Shown here piece after piece: positions 16,772 through 21,227 of a DNA stretch of 21,934 nt (positions within the stretch are counted from its first letter, which is position 1; the number at the start of each line of letters is the position of its first letter). The stretch spans positions 1 through 21,934 of the IMG/VR virus record IMGVR_UViG_3300037189_023301. One strand, given 5' to 3'. The stretch is from a virus. The notes below the pieces were generated by a model, which did not search any database, was not told where the DNA came from, and saw only the letters and a list, made by a program, of their open reading frames with translations. Position numbers and translations under genes: made by a program.

Positions 16772-16972
16772 CTACGCCTCTTGAAGTTGCGTCTCAACAA
16801 TCGCCGCCTCCAATTCTCTAATCAATTGTTCTTTACTTGGCCGGGCGTTTTTCGGATACCCTAAAGCCGTGGCTACTATTCTGTACGTATTTACTTTACT
16901 TGACATCTTCATACCTGTCTTAAGTTCAAACTTCAGACCAGTCAGGGCAATTTTGGCTTGGAACAGTGTCAT
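16772..16972 (-). CDS. Small early-region protein (66 aa)
   Basis: The protein MTLFQAKIALTGLKFELKTG... is not recognised. The C-terminal half (VATALGYPKNARPSKEQLIR, then ELEAAIVE) could be a small helical DNA- or protein-binding domain of the SAP/LEM-like helix-hairpin type, but this is only a resemblance. It has its own module promoter and a strong hairpin after the stop, so it is a one-gene transcription unit and the last one of the leftward array. Confidence 0.68.
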   Translation of the reverse strand: MTLFQAKIALTGLKFELKTGMKMSSKVNTYRIVATALGYPKNARPSKEQLIRELEAAIVETQLQEA

Positions 16973-16999
16973 GTGTCTTAATTTTTAATTATTAATGAT

Positions 17000-17023
17000 T
17001 AAATTTAAAATGAAGATCCAGAC
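17000..17023 (-). promoter_or_regulatory. Promoter module (hairpin-fused), 66-aa gene
   Basis: GTCTGG stands 16 bases before TAAATTTA. The box lies in the 3' arm of the hairpin that follows the 85-aa gene. The leader and start codon share 21 identical bases with those of the 75-aa gene (16970-16990 and 17608-17628). Confidence 0.62.
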
Positions 17024-17042
17024 CAACTTATGATCTGGATCT
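17014..17042 (-). terminator. Hairpin between 85-aa and 66-aa genes
   Basis: A 9-bp perfect stem (AGATCCAGA / TCTGGATCT) has an 11-base loop and lies eight bases after the stop of the 85-aa gene. The seven-T run on the plus-strand side means it may also stop rightward transcripts. Confidence 0.65.
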
Positions 17043-17050
17043 GTATTTTT

Positions 17051-17308
17051 TTAGAATGGAATATTACTAACTACTACTGTCGGCATTGCTTTTCTAGCCT
17101 GAACATATGCCTCATCCATCTCACGACATGCCTTATTAAACGCCTCATCAACTTGGTTATATATTTCCTTAGTGCGGTTAAGCATTCTCAAATTATGCTC
17201 ACTACCATATAAATTATAATAATTTTCAGCCTCTACAACTGCGTCCATCACACAGTTCTTAAGATGGTTTAATTGTAAGATGTCAAGTTGAAGTGTTACT
17301 GTGCTCAT
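17051..17308 (-). CDS. Small helical early-region protein (85 aa)
   Basis: The 85-aa protein (MSTVTLQLDILQLNHLKNCV) is nearly all helix, with Asn/Glu/Ala-rich segments (VVEAENYYNLYGSEHNLRML, then EAFNKACREMDEAYV). It resembles no family I can name. Its C-terminus VVVSNIPF is short and hydrophobic. It is a single-gene unit: module promoter and G-rich tract upstream, hairpin downstream. Confidence 0.7.
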   Translation of the reverse strand: MSTVTLQLDILQLNHLKNCVMDAVVEAENYYNLYGSEHNLRMLNRTKEIYNQVDEAFNKACREMDEAYVQARKAMPTVVVSNIPF

Positions 17309-17337
17309 AACCTTTATTTTTTATTTTTATTAATGAT

Positions 17338-17361
17338 TAAATATACGTTCGTTGTTTTGCC
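17338..17361 (-). promoter_or_regulatory. Promoter module, 85-aa gene
   Basis: GGCAAA stands 16 bases before TATATTTA. A 24-base stretch around it (17334-17357) is identical to the module of the 46-aa gene (17806-17829). The G-rich tract directly abuts the box. Confidence 0.75.
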
Positions 17362-17377
17362 CCCCACCCACCCACCC
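17360..17377 (-). repeat. G-quadruplex-forming tract
   Basis: The minus (coding-sense) strand reads GGGTGGGTGGGTGGGGGG: four G runs with one-base loops, the classic form of a very stable parallel quadruplex. It fills the gap between the stop of the 75-aa gene and the promoter box of the 85-aa gene, where other units have hairpins. Confidence 0.8.
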
Positions 17378-17382
17378 ATTGA

Positions 17383-17610
17383 TTAGATGGGCTGTACTAT
17401 ATCAGTTACTTCGTTTTTTGAATTAGTAAGTTCGTGGGTGGATTTGTTTGGGTCGAGAAGATGAGGAACTGGATCAACAATTGGATAACCAATATAGACA
17501 CGACCGTTCAAATTATAAACCCATATTGATTCTTCATTGGCGGACAGGCGAATCATAGTGTTCCTACTTAACATAGCTGCCTTGCTCATAATAACTTCTT
17601 TCTTAATCAT
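17383..17610 (-). CDS. Small early-region protein (75 aa)
   Basis: The 75-aa protein starts MIKKEVIMSKAAMLSRNTMI; an internal Met at residue 8 is an alternative start. RLSANEESIWVYNLNGRVYI looks like a small beta-rich domain, and the C-terminus is polar (STHELTNSKNEVTDIVQPI). No named family is recognised. The module promoter upstream overlaps the end of the 46-aa gene. Confidence 0.68.
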   Translation of the reverse strand: MIKKEVIMSKAAMLSRNTMIRLSANEESIWVYNLNGRVYIGYPIVDPVPHLLDPNKSTHELTNSKNEVTDIVQPI

Positions 17611-17634
17611 GTGTCTTAATTTTTAATTGTTAAT

Positions 17635-17658
17635 TAAATTTACATTCATTATTTCGCC
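17635..17658 (-). promoter_or_regulatory. Promoter module, 75-aa gene
   Basis: GGCGAA stands 16 bases before TAAATTTA. The stop codon of the upstream 46-aa gene (17649-17651) lies inside the module, and the box itself encodes that protein's final Ala-Lys. Confidence 0.7.
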
Positions 17659-17789
17659 CCATCAATGTCTTCCCATTTAACATCATCCTCAGGCTTAGTA
17701 AACATGACACAACCAACAACTACAATACCCATTATTATAATAGCTGGGCTCAGTTCAATTACTACTTCGATCAACGCTTTTGTAATCAT
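17649..17789 (-). CDS. Small membrane protein (46 aa)
   Basis: This frame of 46 codons has its own module promoter 20 bases upstream of ATG 17789. The protein starts MITKALIEVVIELSPAIIIM, continues through a hydrophobic segment (residues ~14-30, with GIVVVGCVMF) and ends in an acidic tail (TKPEDDVKWEDIDGAK). A single transmembrane helix with a short acidic, probably cytoplasmic, tail fits. The C-terminal Ala-Lys is encoded by the next gene's promoter box. Function is unknown; small early membrane peptides of phages often modify host membrane proteins, but nothing here shows a target. Confidence 0.7.
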   Translation of the reverse strand: MITKALIEVVIELSPAIIIMGIVVVGCVMFTKPEDDVKWEDIDGAK

Positions 17790-17809
17790 TATTTTTAATT
17801 TTTATTGAT

Positions 17810-17833
17810 TAAATATACGTTCGTTGTTTCGCC
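17810..17833 (-). promoter_or_regulatory. Promoter module, 46-aa gene
   Basis: GGCGAA stands 16 bases before TATATTTA. It shares 24 identical bases with the module of the 85-aa gene, indicating recent duplication or gene conversion. Confidence 0.75.
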
Positions 17834-17856
17834 ACCTATACTGTTTAAGATAACGA

Positions 17857-17876
17857 ATGGGGGCTTTCGCCCCCAT
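17857..17876 (-). terminator. GNRA-loop hairpin after the AT-hook gene
   Basis: The minus strand has an 8-bp perfect stem (ATGGGGGC / GCCCCCAT) closed by GAAA, a stable tetraloop. It lies 22 bases after the stop of the AT-hook gene. The U tract is poor. The loop region spells GGCGAAA, like the promoter box, but no TAnATTTA follows at the usual spacing. Confidence 0.6.
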
Positions 17877-17898
17877 CCATTAATTGTTATTTAATTGT

Positions 17899-18210
17899 TC
17901 ACGCTTCAGTTACTTCGGCTACCATCATTTTGGGTCGGCCCCTTTTAATCTCAACCCCAGCCGCCAATTTGGCTTCCCGTTCAGCCATTCTTTGTTGTCT
18001 TTTACTTTCACCTACTATTGGGCGGCCACGTTTCACTATACCACCATTCAATTGTACCCGATTCATTTTAGCGGCTAGGTCAAGTTGACGCTTACTACCT
18101 TCTACTACTGGGCGGCCAGGTTTGCGTTTTTCAGTTACAACCGCTTCGACCAAATTCTCAATTACAACTACTTCAGTTGTTTCGACTACTTGTACTTTCT
18201 TCTTACTCAT
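17899..18210 (-). CDS. Protein with three AT-hook-like motifs
   Basis: The 103-aa protein has three GRP cores flanked by basic residues: KRKPGRPVVEGSKRQ (28-42), KRGRPIVGESKRQ (60-72) and KRGRPKM (89-95). The first two form an internal repeat of ~30 residues (GRP-[VI]-V-x-x-SKRQ followed by a helix with AAKMNR or AEREAK). The AT-hook core GRP inserts in the minor groove of AT-rich DNA (family knowledge). The N-terminus is Val/Glu-rich. A role as a DNA-binding architectural or regulatory protein on this AT-rich genome or the host's is inferred. Charged Lys/Arg linkers replace the palindromic R-G-R of classical hooks in motif 1 (P-G-R-P). Confidence 0.72.
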   Translation of the reverse strand: MSKKKVQVVETTEVVVIENLVEAVVTEKRKPGRPVVEGSKRQLDLAAKMNRVQLNGGIVKRGRPIVGESKRQQRMAEREAKLAAGVEIKRGRPKMMVAEVTEA

Positions 18211-18239
18211 AACCTTAATTTTTAATTTTTAATAATGAT

Positions 18240-18263
18240 TAAATATATAATTATTACTTTGCC
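18240..18263 (-). promoter_or_regulatory. Promoter module, AT-hook gene
   Basis: GGCAAA stands 16 bases before TATATTTA, with a 29-base AT-rich leader to ATG 18210. The stop of the upstream 32-aa gene (18254-18256) is inside the module, and the box encodes that protein's last Ala-Lys. Confidence 0.78.
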
Positions 18264-18352
18264 TTCCTAACCAAACTAATTATTACATATACATTCAATA
18301 CCCAAACTAATACAGCTGCGACCGCTTGTGCTTTCATGATAATCGTTTCCAT
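18254..18352 (-). CDS. Very small membrane peptide (32 aa)
   Basis: A 32-codon frame from ATG 18352 sits between a module promoter (26 bases upstream) and the promoter of the next gene. The peptide starts METIIMKAQAVAAVLVWVLN and continues VYVIISLVRKAK: one hydrophobic helix (residues ~10-28) with a basic C-terminal end. Because it is bounded by promoter modules at both sides like the longer genes, it is probably translated, though peptides this short are hard to prove from sequence alone. Function unknown. Confidence 0.58.
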   Translation of the reverse strand: METIIMKAQAVAAVLVWVLNVYVIISLVRKAK

Positions 18353-18378
18353 ACCTTTCAATTTTATTTTTTACTGGT

Positions 18379-18402
18379 TAAATTTAGTGAGGGGGTTTTG
18401 AC
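18379..18402 (-). promoter_or_regulatory. Promoter module (hairpin-fused), 32-aa gene
   Basis: GTCAAA stands 16 bases before TAAATTTA. The box begins at the last G of the 5' hairpin arm and continues into the loop. Confidence 0.7.
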
Positions 18403-18409
18403 CCCCTCA
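18388..18409 (-). terminator. Hairpin after the 65-aa gene, fused to a promoter
   Basis: TGAGGGGG and CCCCCTCA form an 8-bp perfect stem around a TCAAAA loop (minus strand). It follows the 18420-18617 gene by ten bases. Compared with the hairpin at 18838-18859, one stem pair differs on both arms (G-C against A-T), a compensatory change. Confidence 0.65.
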
Positions 18410-18419
18410 TTTATGTTTA

Positions 18420-18617
18420 TTAAACAATACCCAAATCAATTAAGACCACTTCCTCACTATCTATTACTGGATCTCCATTACCATCAATTGAATCTCCTAT
18501 TCCAATACTTACATCAGATATTTTGTAAGTGAAATCAGTTGGGTCAGTGACTTCAAATAATACTTCCATTTTAGGATCAAATGTACTCAATATGTCCTTT
18601 AATTCTTGAACTGTCAT
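18420..18617 (-). CDS. Small acidic early-region protein (65 aa)
   Basis: The protein MTVQELKDILSTFDPKMEVL fits a pattern seen in many small phage proteins: a short helix (VQELKDILSTFDP) followed by a beta-strand (EVLFEV). It continues with DFTYKISDVSIGIGDSIDGN and ends EEVVLIDLGIV. It is acidic, with no membrane segment. Function is unknown. It forms a unit with its own module promoter upstream and a hairpin downstream. Confidence 0.75.
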   Translation of the reverse strand: MTVQELKDILSTFDPKMEVLFEVTDPTDFTYKISDVSIGIGDSIDGNGDPVIDSEEVVLIDLGIV

Positions 18618-18637
18618 AACTATTTATTTTTAATGAT

Positions 18638-18660
18638 TAAATATAATAAATAATTTTGCC
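18638..18660 (-). promoter_or_regulatory. Promoter module, 65-aa gene at 18420
   Basis: GGCAAA stands 15 bases before TATATTTA (one base shorter than most copies), with a 20-base leader to ATG 18617. It begins three bases after the stop of the 49-aa gene. Confidence 0.72.
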
Positions 18661-18663
18661 TAA

Positions 18664-18813
18664 TTAATATACAACAATTTCATTTACTGTAACTAATTTA
18701 TAACCAAACATAGTACGAACTGTGATCATATCATTATTTATTTCAATAATGGTACCATACAACTTACATTTGTTATCTTTGATAATGACCTGATCACCAA
18801 TGTTGTAATTCAT
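18664..18813 (-). CDS. KOW/SH3-like small protein (49 aa)
   Basis: A 49-codon frame from ATG 18813 has a module promoter 15 bases upstream. The protein starts MNYNIGDQVIIKDNKCKLYG and continues TIIEINNDMITVRTMFGYKL before ending VTVNEIVVY. The IGDQVIIKD...YGTIIEI pattern (Gly-Asp-x-Val, then a Gly before the next strand) is that of small SH3/KOW beta-barrels that bind nucleic acid or protein. The function cannot be given more exactly. Confidence 0.68.
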   Translation of the reverse strand: MNYNIGDQVIIKDNKCKLYGTIIEINNDMITVRTMFGYKLVTVNEIVVY

Positions 18814-18828
18814 AACTTTTAATTTTAA

Positions 18829-18852
18829 TAAATGTAGTAAGGGGGTTTTGAC
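18829..18852 (-). promoter_or_regulatory. Promoter module (hairpin-fused), 49-aa gene
   Basis: GTCAAA stands 16 bases before TACATTTA. The box starts at the last G of the 5' hairpin arm and runs through the loop. Confidence 0.7.
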
Positions 18853-18859
18853 CCCCTTA
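18838..18859 (-). terminator. Hairpin after the 65-aa gene at 18872, fused to a promoter
   Basis: TAAGGGGG and CCCCCTTA form an 8-bp perfect stem around TCAAAA (minus strand), a sister of the hairpin at 18388-18409 with a covarying pair. It lies 12 bases after the stop of the 18872-19069 gene. Confidence 0.65.
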
Positions 18860-18871
18860 TTTTACATTTAA

Positions 18872-19069
18872 TTATTTTATTTTAATATCTGAGGCTAATT
18901 CTAAATTTTCTCTGTCAACATTATCTATAAAACATCCAATCATAAACTCTTCATTATTTTTTAATTTATCTACAAACTCTTTAAATGCCTCTTCATTATC
19001 AAAAATGAAGTCGTCTGAGTAAAAATTTACCTCATAAGTAACGGTTTGTGTTAATGTAATCTTTGTCAT
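18872..19069 (-). CDS. Small acidic early-region protein (65 aa)
   Basis: The protein MTKITLTQTVTYEVNFYSDD begins with beta-strands, then an acidic helix (NEEAFKEFVDKLKNNEEF) and an end DRENLELASDIKIK. No family is recognised. It has a hairpin-fused module upstream and another downstream. The composition is typical of small early phage proteins that bind host proteins, but no target can be named. Confidence 0.7.
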   Translation of the reverse strand: MTKITLTQTVTYEVNFYSDDFIFDNEEAFKEFVDKLKNNEEFMIGCFIDNVDRENLELASDIKIK

Positions 19070-19088
19070 AACTTTTAATTTTATAAGA

Positions 19089-19112
19089 TAAATGTAGGTG
19101 ATCTGCTTTGAC
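19089..19112 (-). promoter_or_regulatory. Promoter module (hairpin-fused), 65-aa gene at 18872
   Basis: GTCAAA stands 16 bases before TACATTTA. The box occupies the loop of the 11-bp hairpin, while the TACATTTA element overlaps the 3' arm. Confidence 0.7.
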
Positions 19113-19123
19113 CACCTACATTT
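19090..19123 (-). terminator. Hairpin after the 73-aa gene, overlapping a promoter
   Basis: AAATGTAGGTG and CACCTACATTT form an 11-bp perfect stem with a 12-base loop. It follows the stop of the 73-aa gene by nine bases. There is no good U tract, so attenuation or RNA end protection is as likely as termination. Confidence 0.6.
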
Positions 19124-19132
19124 TATATATAA

Positions 19133-19354
19133 TTAATTTACTTGTATCCGCTCAATTATGCATTTTTCAAGATTAATTGTTTTGCCAATTAACCAATTAT
19201 CATTGGTTTCATTATCAATATAATTAGGTATATTGTAAAATGATTCTTCATACATTAACATTTCATTATTATCCGTAAATTTCACTTGGTAAAGATAACC
19301 TACGGCGGGGTGCATTATCCTGGTACGGGTGAGAGATTGAATAATTTTTGTCAT
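19133..19354 (-). CDS. Small early-region protein (73 aa)
   Basis: The protein MTKIIQSLTRTRIMHPAVGY looks like a small beta-rich fold (GYLYQVKFTDNNEMLMYEES), then FYNIPNYIDNETNDNWLIGK and an end CIIERIQVN. The Met at residue 14 is an alternative start. No family is recognised. The upstream module is fused to the terminator of the 124-aa gene. Confidence 0.7.
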   Translation of the reverse strand: MTKIIQSLTRTRIMHPAVGYLYQVKFTDNNEMLMYEESFYNIPNYIDNETNDNWLIGKTINLEKCIIERIQVN

Positions 19355-19383
19355 GTGATTTTAATTTTTAAATTGTTAATGGT

Positions 19384-19407
19384 TAAATATAGAAAAAAGA
19401 CCCAGCC
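19384..19407 (-). promoter_or_regulatory. Promoter module (terminator-fused), 73-aa gene
   Basis: GGCTGG stands 16 bases before TATATTTA. The box is formed from the end of the hairpin loop and the first bases of the 3' arm, and the terminator U tract lies within the module spacer. Confidence 0.66.
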
Positions 19408-19427
19408 AATTAATAAAGCTGGGTCTT
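19392..19427 (-). terminator. Rho-independent terminator after the 124-aa gene
   Basis: AAGACCCAGC and GCTGGGTCTT form a 10-bp perfect stem (11-base loop), followed on the minus strand by a T run. It lies six bases after the stop of the 124-aa gene. Confidence 0.85.
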
Positions 19428-19433
19428 ATTTTC

Positions 19434-19808
19434 TTAGTTATTGTTTTCTTGGGCTTCTTCAGTTTTGGTCTCAAATTCTTCTTTAATACTGTCAAGAAAA
19501 TCTTCTAATTCAATTCCAACATCATTTGCGATATCATCACTATCAATAGTAACATTGGTGAGTGTAACTGTGTTATTATAATCCATTTCTAACTCATAAT
19601 CACAATCACTAAAATCAGTATTACTAATTATCTTCCTAACTACTTTCTTAGTTTTGTCAATAATTCGTTCAATCAATTCATCATCCAAAATAGAAGATTT
19701 AGGTTCATCAATTTTAGAGATCATTTCAATTACCTGCTCTGTTGAATAGAAACCTGAGGTAACCAGAAGTTGTGTCTTAAGGAAATCGATGGTTTGTTGC
19801 TTGTTCAT
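19434..19808 (-). CDS. Acidic early-region protein (124 aa)
   Basis: The protein starts MNKQQTIDFLKTQLLVTSGF with helical segments (TEQVIEMISKIDEPKS, then LIERIIDKTKKVVRKIISNT). The C-terminal half is very acidic (IDSDDIANDVGIELEDFLDS, then IKEEFETKTEEAQENNN). No domain family is recognised and no membrane segment is present. Strong acidity would fit a DNA-mimic or protein-binding role, but that is only a guess. The gene has its own promoter module and a strong terminator. Confidence 0.75.
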   Translation of the reverse strand: MNKQQTIDFLKTQLLVTSGFYSTEQVIEMISKIDEPKSSILDDELIERIIDKTKKVVRKIISNTDFSDCDYELEMDYNNTVTLTNVTIDSDDIANDVGIELEDFLDSIKEEFETKTEEAQENNN

Positions 19809-19834
19809 AACTTTAATTTTTAATAATTAATGAC

Positions 19835-19858
19835 TAAATATAAAAAAATTATTTCGCC
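19835..19858 (-). promoter_or_regulatory. Promoter module, 124-aa gene
   Basis: GGCGAA stands 16 bases before TATATTTA, with a 26-base leader to ATG 19808. The first G of the box is also the last base of the upstream gene's TAG stop. Confidence 0.75.
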
Positions 19859-20088
19859 TATTCCTCTATCTCACTAATATCCTCATCAATCAAAGCGTCC
19901 ATATATTGTTGAATCCCCATATTAAAAGAACTGTGAGCATCAATCCAATTTTCGAGGTGACCTAAAATATACGCTTCGGCGTGTGATTCATATTCGGTTC
20001 CTTTGAGTGCTGTTTGAATAAGTTCAATCGCCTCAGAAAGTTTACATTGTGCATCATCCAATAAATCAATACGTTCATTTGTGTTCAT
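19858..20088 (-). CDS. Small conserved helical phage protein (76 aa)
   Basis: The protein MNTNERIDLLDDAQCKLSEA has a helix-rich layout with GTEYESHAEAYILGHLENWI, a motif (GT-x-x-x-x-HAEAY-[IL]) I recall from short proteins in many phages and bacterial genomes that lack an assigned function. The C-terminus is acidic (DALIDEDISEIEE). It is a single-gene unit with its own module; its TAG stop overlaps the next module by one base. Confidence 0.78.
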   Translation of the reverse strand: MNTNERIDLLDDAQCKLSEAIELIQTALKGTEYESHAEAYILGHLENWIDAHSSFNMGIQQYMDALIDEDISEIEE

Positions 20089-20111
20089 AATCTTTAATTT
20101 TTAATTATGAT

Positions 20112-20135
20112 TAAATATATGTATAAAATTTAGCC
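20112..20135 (-). promoter_or_regulatory. Promoter module, 76-aa gene
   Basis: GGCTAA stands 16 bases before TATATTTA, with a 23-base A-rich leader to ATG 20088. It begins two bases after the stop of the DnaA-IV-like gene. Confidence 0.72.
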
Positions 20136-20137
20136 CA

Positions 20138-20557
20138 TTAGTTGATAAAAATATCAACATCTGGGTAACGTTTCTTGAATTTATCAATGAACTCATCTAG
20201 TGGTTCATTTTTGGGAAAATGGATAATAACTGCCTTAACATTATCGCCATAATACCCATCTAACCGTTTATTTATATTATTATATGCGTTGATAAAATAA
20301 TCATCCCCCACATCCATATACCCTTTAATAGTGCTCACTGAATACATTGCTGTTGTGTGTGAATATTTATCCCTCCCCTTTACCTGTACTCGCTTAACTA
20401 TTTCCTCATAGGACCATCTGAAGCGTTCCTTGAGAATAGTGTGTGCCATTTGTCTTACAGTCACTACGTTGCGTTTGCGAGTATTCATATGAAAAAACTC
20501 TACAGGAATATTAAATTCCTCACAACATTCTTTTATTACATGTTCTAGCTCAATCAT
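20138..20557 (-). CDS. DnaA domain IV-like DNA-binding protein
   Basis: The 139-aa protein resembles the C-terminal DNA-binding domain of DnaA without its ATPase part. TRKRNVVTVRQMAHTILKER (26-45) matches the basic loop and first helices; FRWSYEEIVKRVQVKGRD leads into SHTTAMYSVSTIKGY (66-80), the equivalent of the DnaA signature GRDHTTVxYA. A few extra residues (KY) split GRD from the HTT part. The N-terminal ~25 residues (MIELEHVIKECCEEF) match the short helix before domain IV. The final ~35 residues (VKAVIIHFPKNEPLDEFIDK) are extra. It could bind DnaA-box DNA to help start phage replication or compete with host DnaA. It lies next to a 276-base noncoding region with strong asymmetry. Confidence 0.82.
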   Translation of the reverse strand: MIELEHVIKECCEEFNIPVEFFHMNTRKRNVVTVRQMAHTILKERFRWSYEEIVKRVQVKGRDKYSHTTAMYSVSTIKGYMDVGDDYFINAYNNINKRLDGYYGDNVKAVIIHFPKNEPLDEFIDKFKKRYPDVDIFIN

Positions 20558-20578
20558 AACTTTTAATTTTTTAATGAT

Positions 20579-20602
20579 TAAATGTAGAAAAATTATTTCG
20601 CC
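20579..20602 (-). promoter_or_regulatory. Promoter module, DnaA-IV-like gene
   Basis: GGCGAA stands 16 bases before TACATTTA, with a 21-base leader to ATG 20557. It directly abuts the noncoding region with TTTTTGGAGAAAAA repeats. Confidence 0.75.
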
Positions 20603-20878
20603 TTTTTGGAGAAAAAAAAACTAGAATAAAAAAAATTATGTGGAAAAAAAATTGAGTTTTTGGAGAAAAATTAGGTGAGGCGAGAAAAAAAATAGACCTT
20701 ATCACAACAATCACCTAACTCTACATTAACACCATTCCACATACTATAACAAAGACCTATAAAAAAACACTACATAACACTCCATTGCTTTCCACCCTCC
20801 ATCTCCAATTTCCACCCTTCACCATAAACAACCCACAATCACCCCTACACAAAATCCCGCGCAAATTCAATTAAATTA
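20603..20878. other. Noncoding region with flipped strand asymmetry; candidate origin
   Basis: There is no convincing gene in these 276 bases. The half at 20701-20878 is almost free of G on the plus strand (about 64 C against 4 G in 20701-20880). The left part (20603-20695) is the reverse: A-rich with many G and very few C. TTTTTGGAGAAAAA occurs twice (20603-20616 and 20657-20670), with looser relatives near 20641 and 20680. Such A/T-rich repeats, a local skew flip and a neighbouring DnaA-IV-like gene together suggest an origin or a leader RNA region; this is inference. Confidence 0.5.
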
Positions 20879-21169
20879 TCACTTACTTTGTTGTTGTTGT
20901 TGTTTCCATTCCTCATAACCAAAATCATAATCATCCGGCCCATAATACACTTCAGCGTTATATTGAGTATTAATTTCATTATATTTTTTCAAACACTCCA
21001 CACAACCGATTGTTTCTACATTTCCTATCATAGCCCAATTAGTTGATAGTGCTGGAGTACCACATAAATTACCTTCCCCTGATTTATAGATATGAGCTGT
21101 ATTATTCCATACGTTTCCTTTATTACCGAAAATGCTATAGTTGGGTTTTAGTTCATTTACGTTCATCAT
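20879..21169 (-). CDS. Small protein with possible zinc site (96 aa)
   Basis: The protein has HIYKSGEGNLCGTPALSTNW (26-45) followed by IGCVECLKKY (54-63). His26, Cys36, Cys56 and Cys59 could bind a metal; the CxxC pair is clear. I recall similar short phage and bacterial proteins with H-x-Y...LCG...W...CxxC, without a function. The C-terminus has a Gln run (KQQQQQSK) encoded by a CAA repeat. ATG 21169 or the next codon (ATG 21166) could be the start. It has a module promoter 34 bases upstream. Confidence 0.72.
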   Translation of the reverse strand: MMNVNELKPNYSIFGNKGNVWNNTAHIYKSGEGNLCGTPALSTNWAMIGNVETIGCVECLKKYNEINTQYNAEVYYGPDDYDFGYEEWKQQQQQSK

Positions 21170-21203
21170 AATCTTTGGTTTTTTATTTGTTTTATTTATT
21201 AAT

Positions 21204-21227
21204 TAAATATATGGTTATTACTTTGCC
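21204..21227 (-). promoter_or_regulatory. Promoter module, 96-aa gene
   Basis: GGCAAA stands 16 bases before TATATTTA. The stop codon of the upstream 68-aa gene (21218-21220) lies inside, and the box encodes that protein's final Ala-Lys. Confidence 0.75.

Noticed and set aside
16496-16864. Plus-strand frame of 122 codons directly after the nuclease stop
   Set aside because: Its second half is antisense to a gene with its own promoter, crosses a leftward hairpin and is Pro-rich low-complexity. Only the first ~50 codons look like coding sequence, so it is not listed as a gene.
17030-17212. Plus-strand frame of 60 codons
   Set aside because: It is antisense to the 85-aa gene; Cys/Ile-rich shadow translation without promoter.
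17884-18078. Plus-strand frame of 64 codons
   Set aside because: It is antisense to the AT-hook gene; Phe/Ser/His-rich shadow of its Lys/Arg/Glu codons.
18326-18532. Plus-strand frame of 68 codons
   Set aside because: It overlaps two minus-strand genes and a promoter-hairpin element.
19286-19486. Plus-strand frame of 66 codons
   Set aside because: It runs across a clear terminator and promoter of the opposite strand.
20701-20878. Possible small minus-strand genes (longest about 22 codons) in the G-poor region
   Set aside because: The frames are very short, have odd Trp/Gly-rich composition and lack a promoter module.
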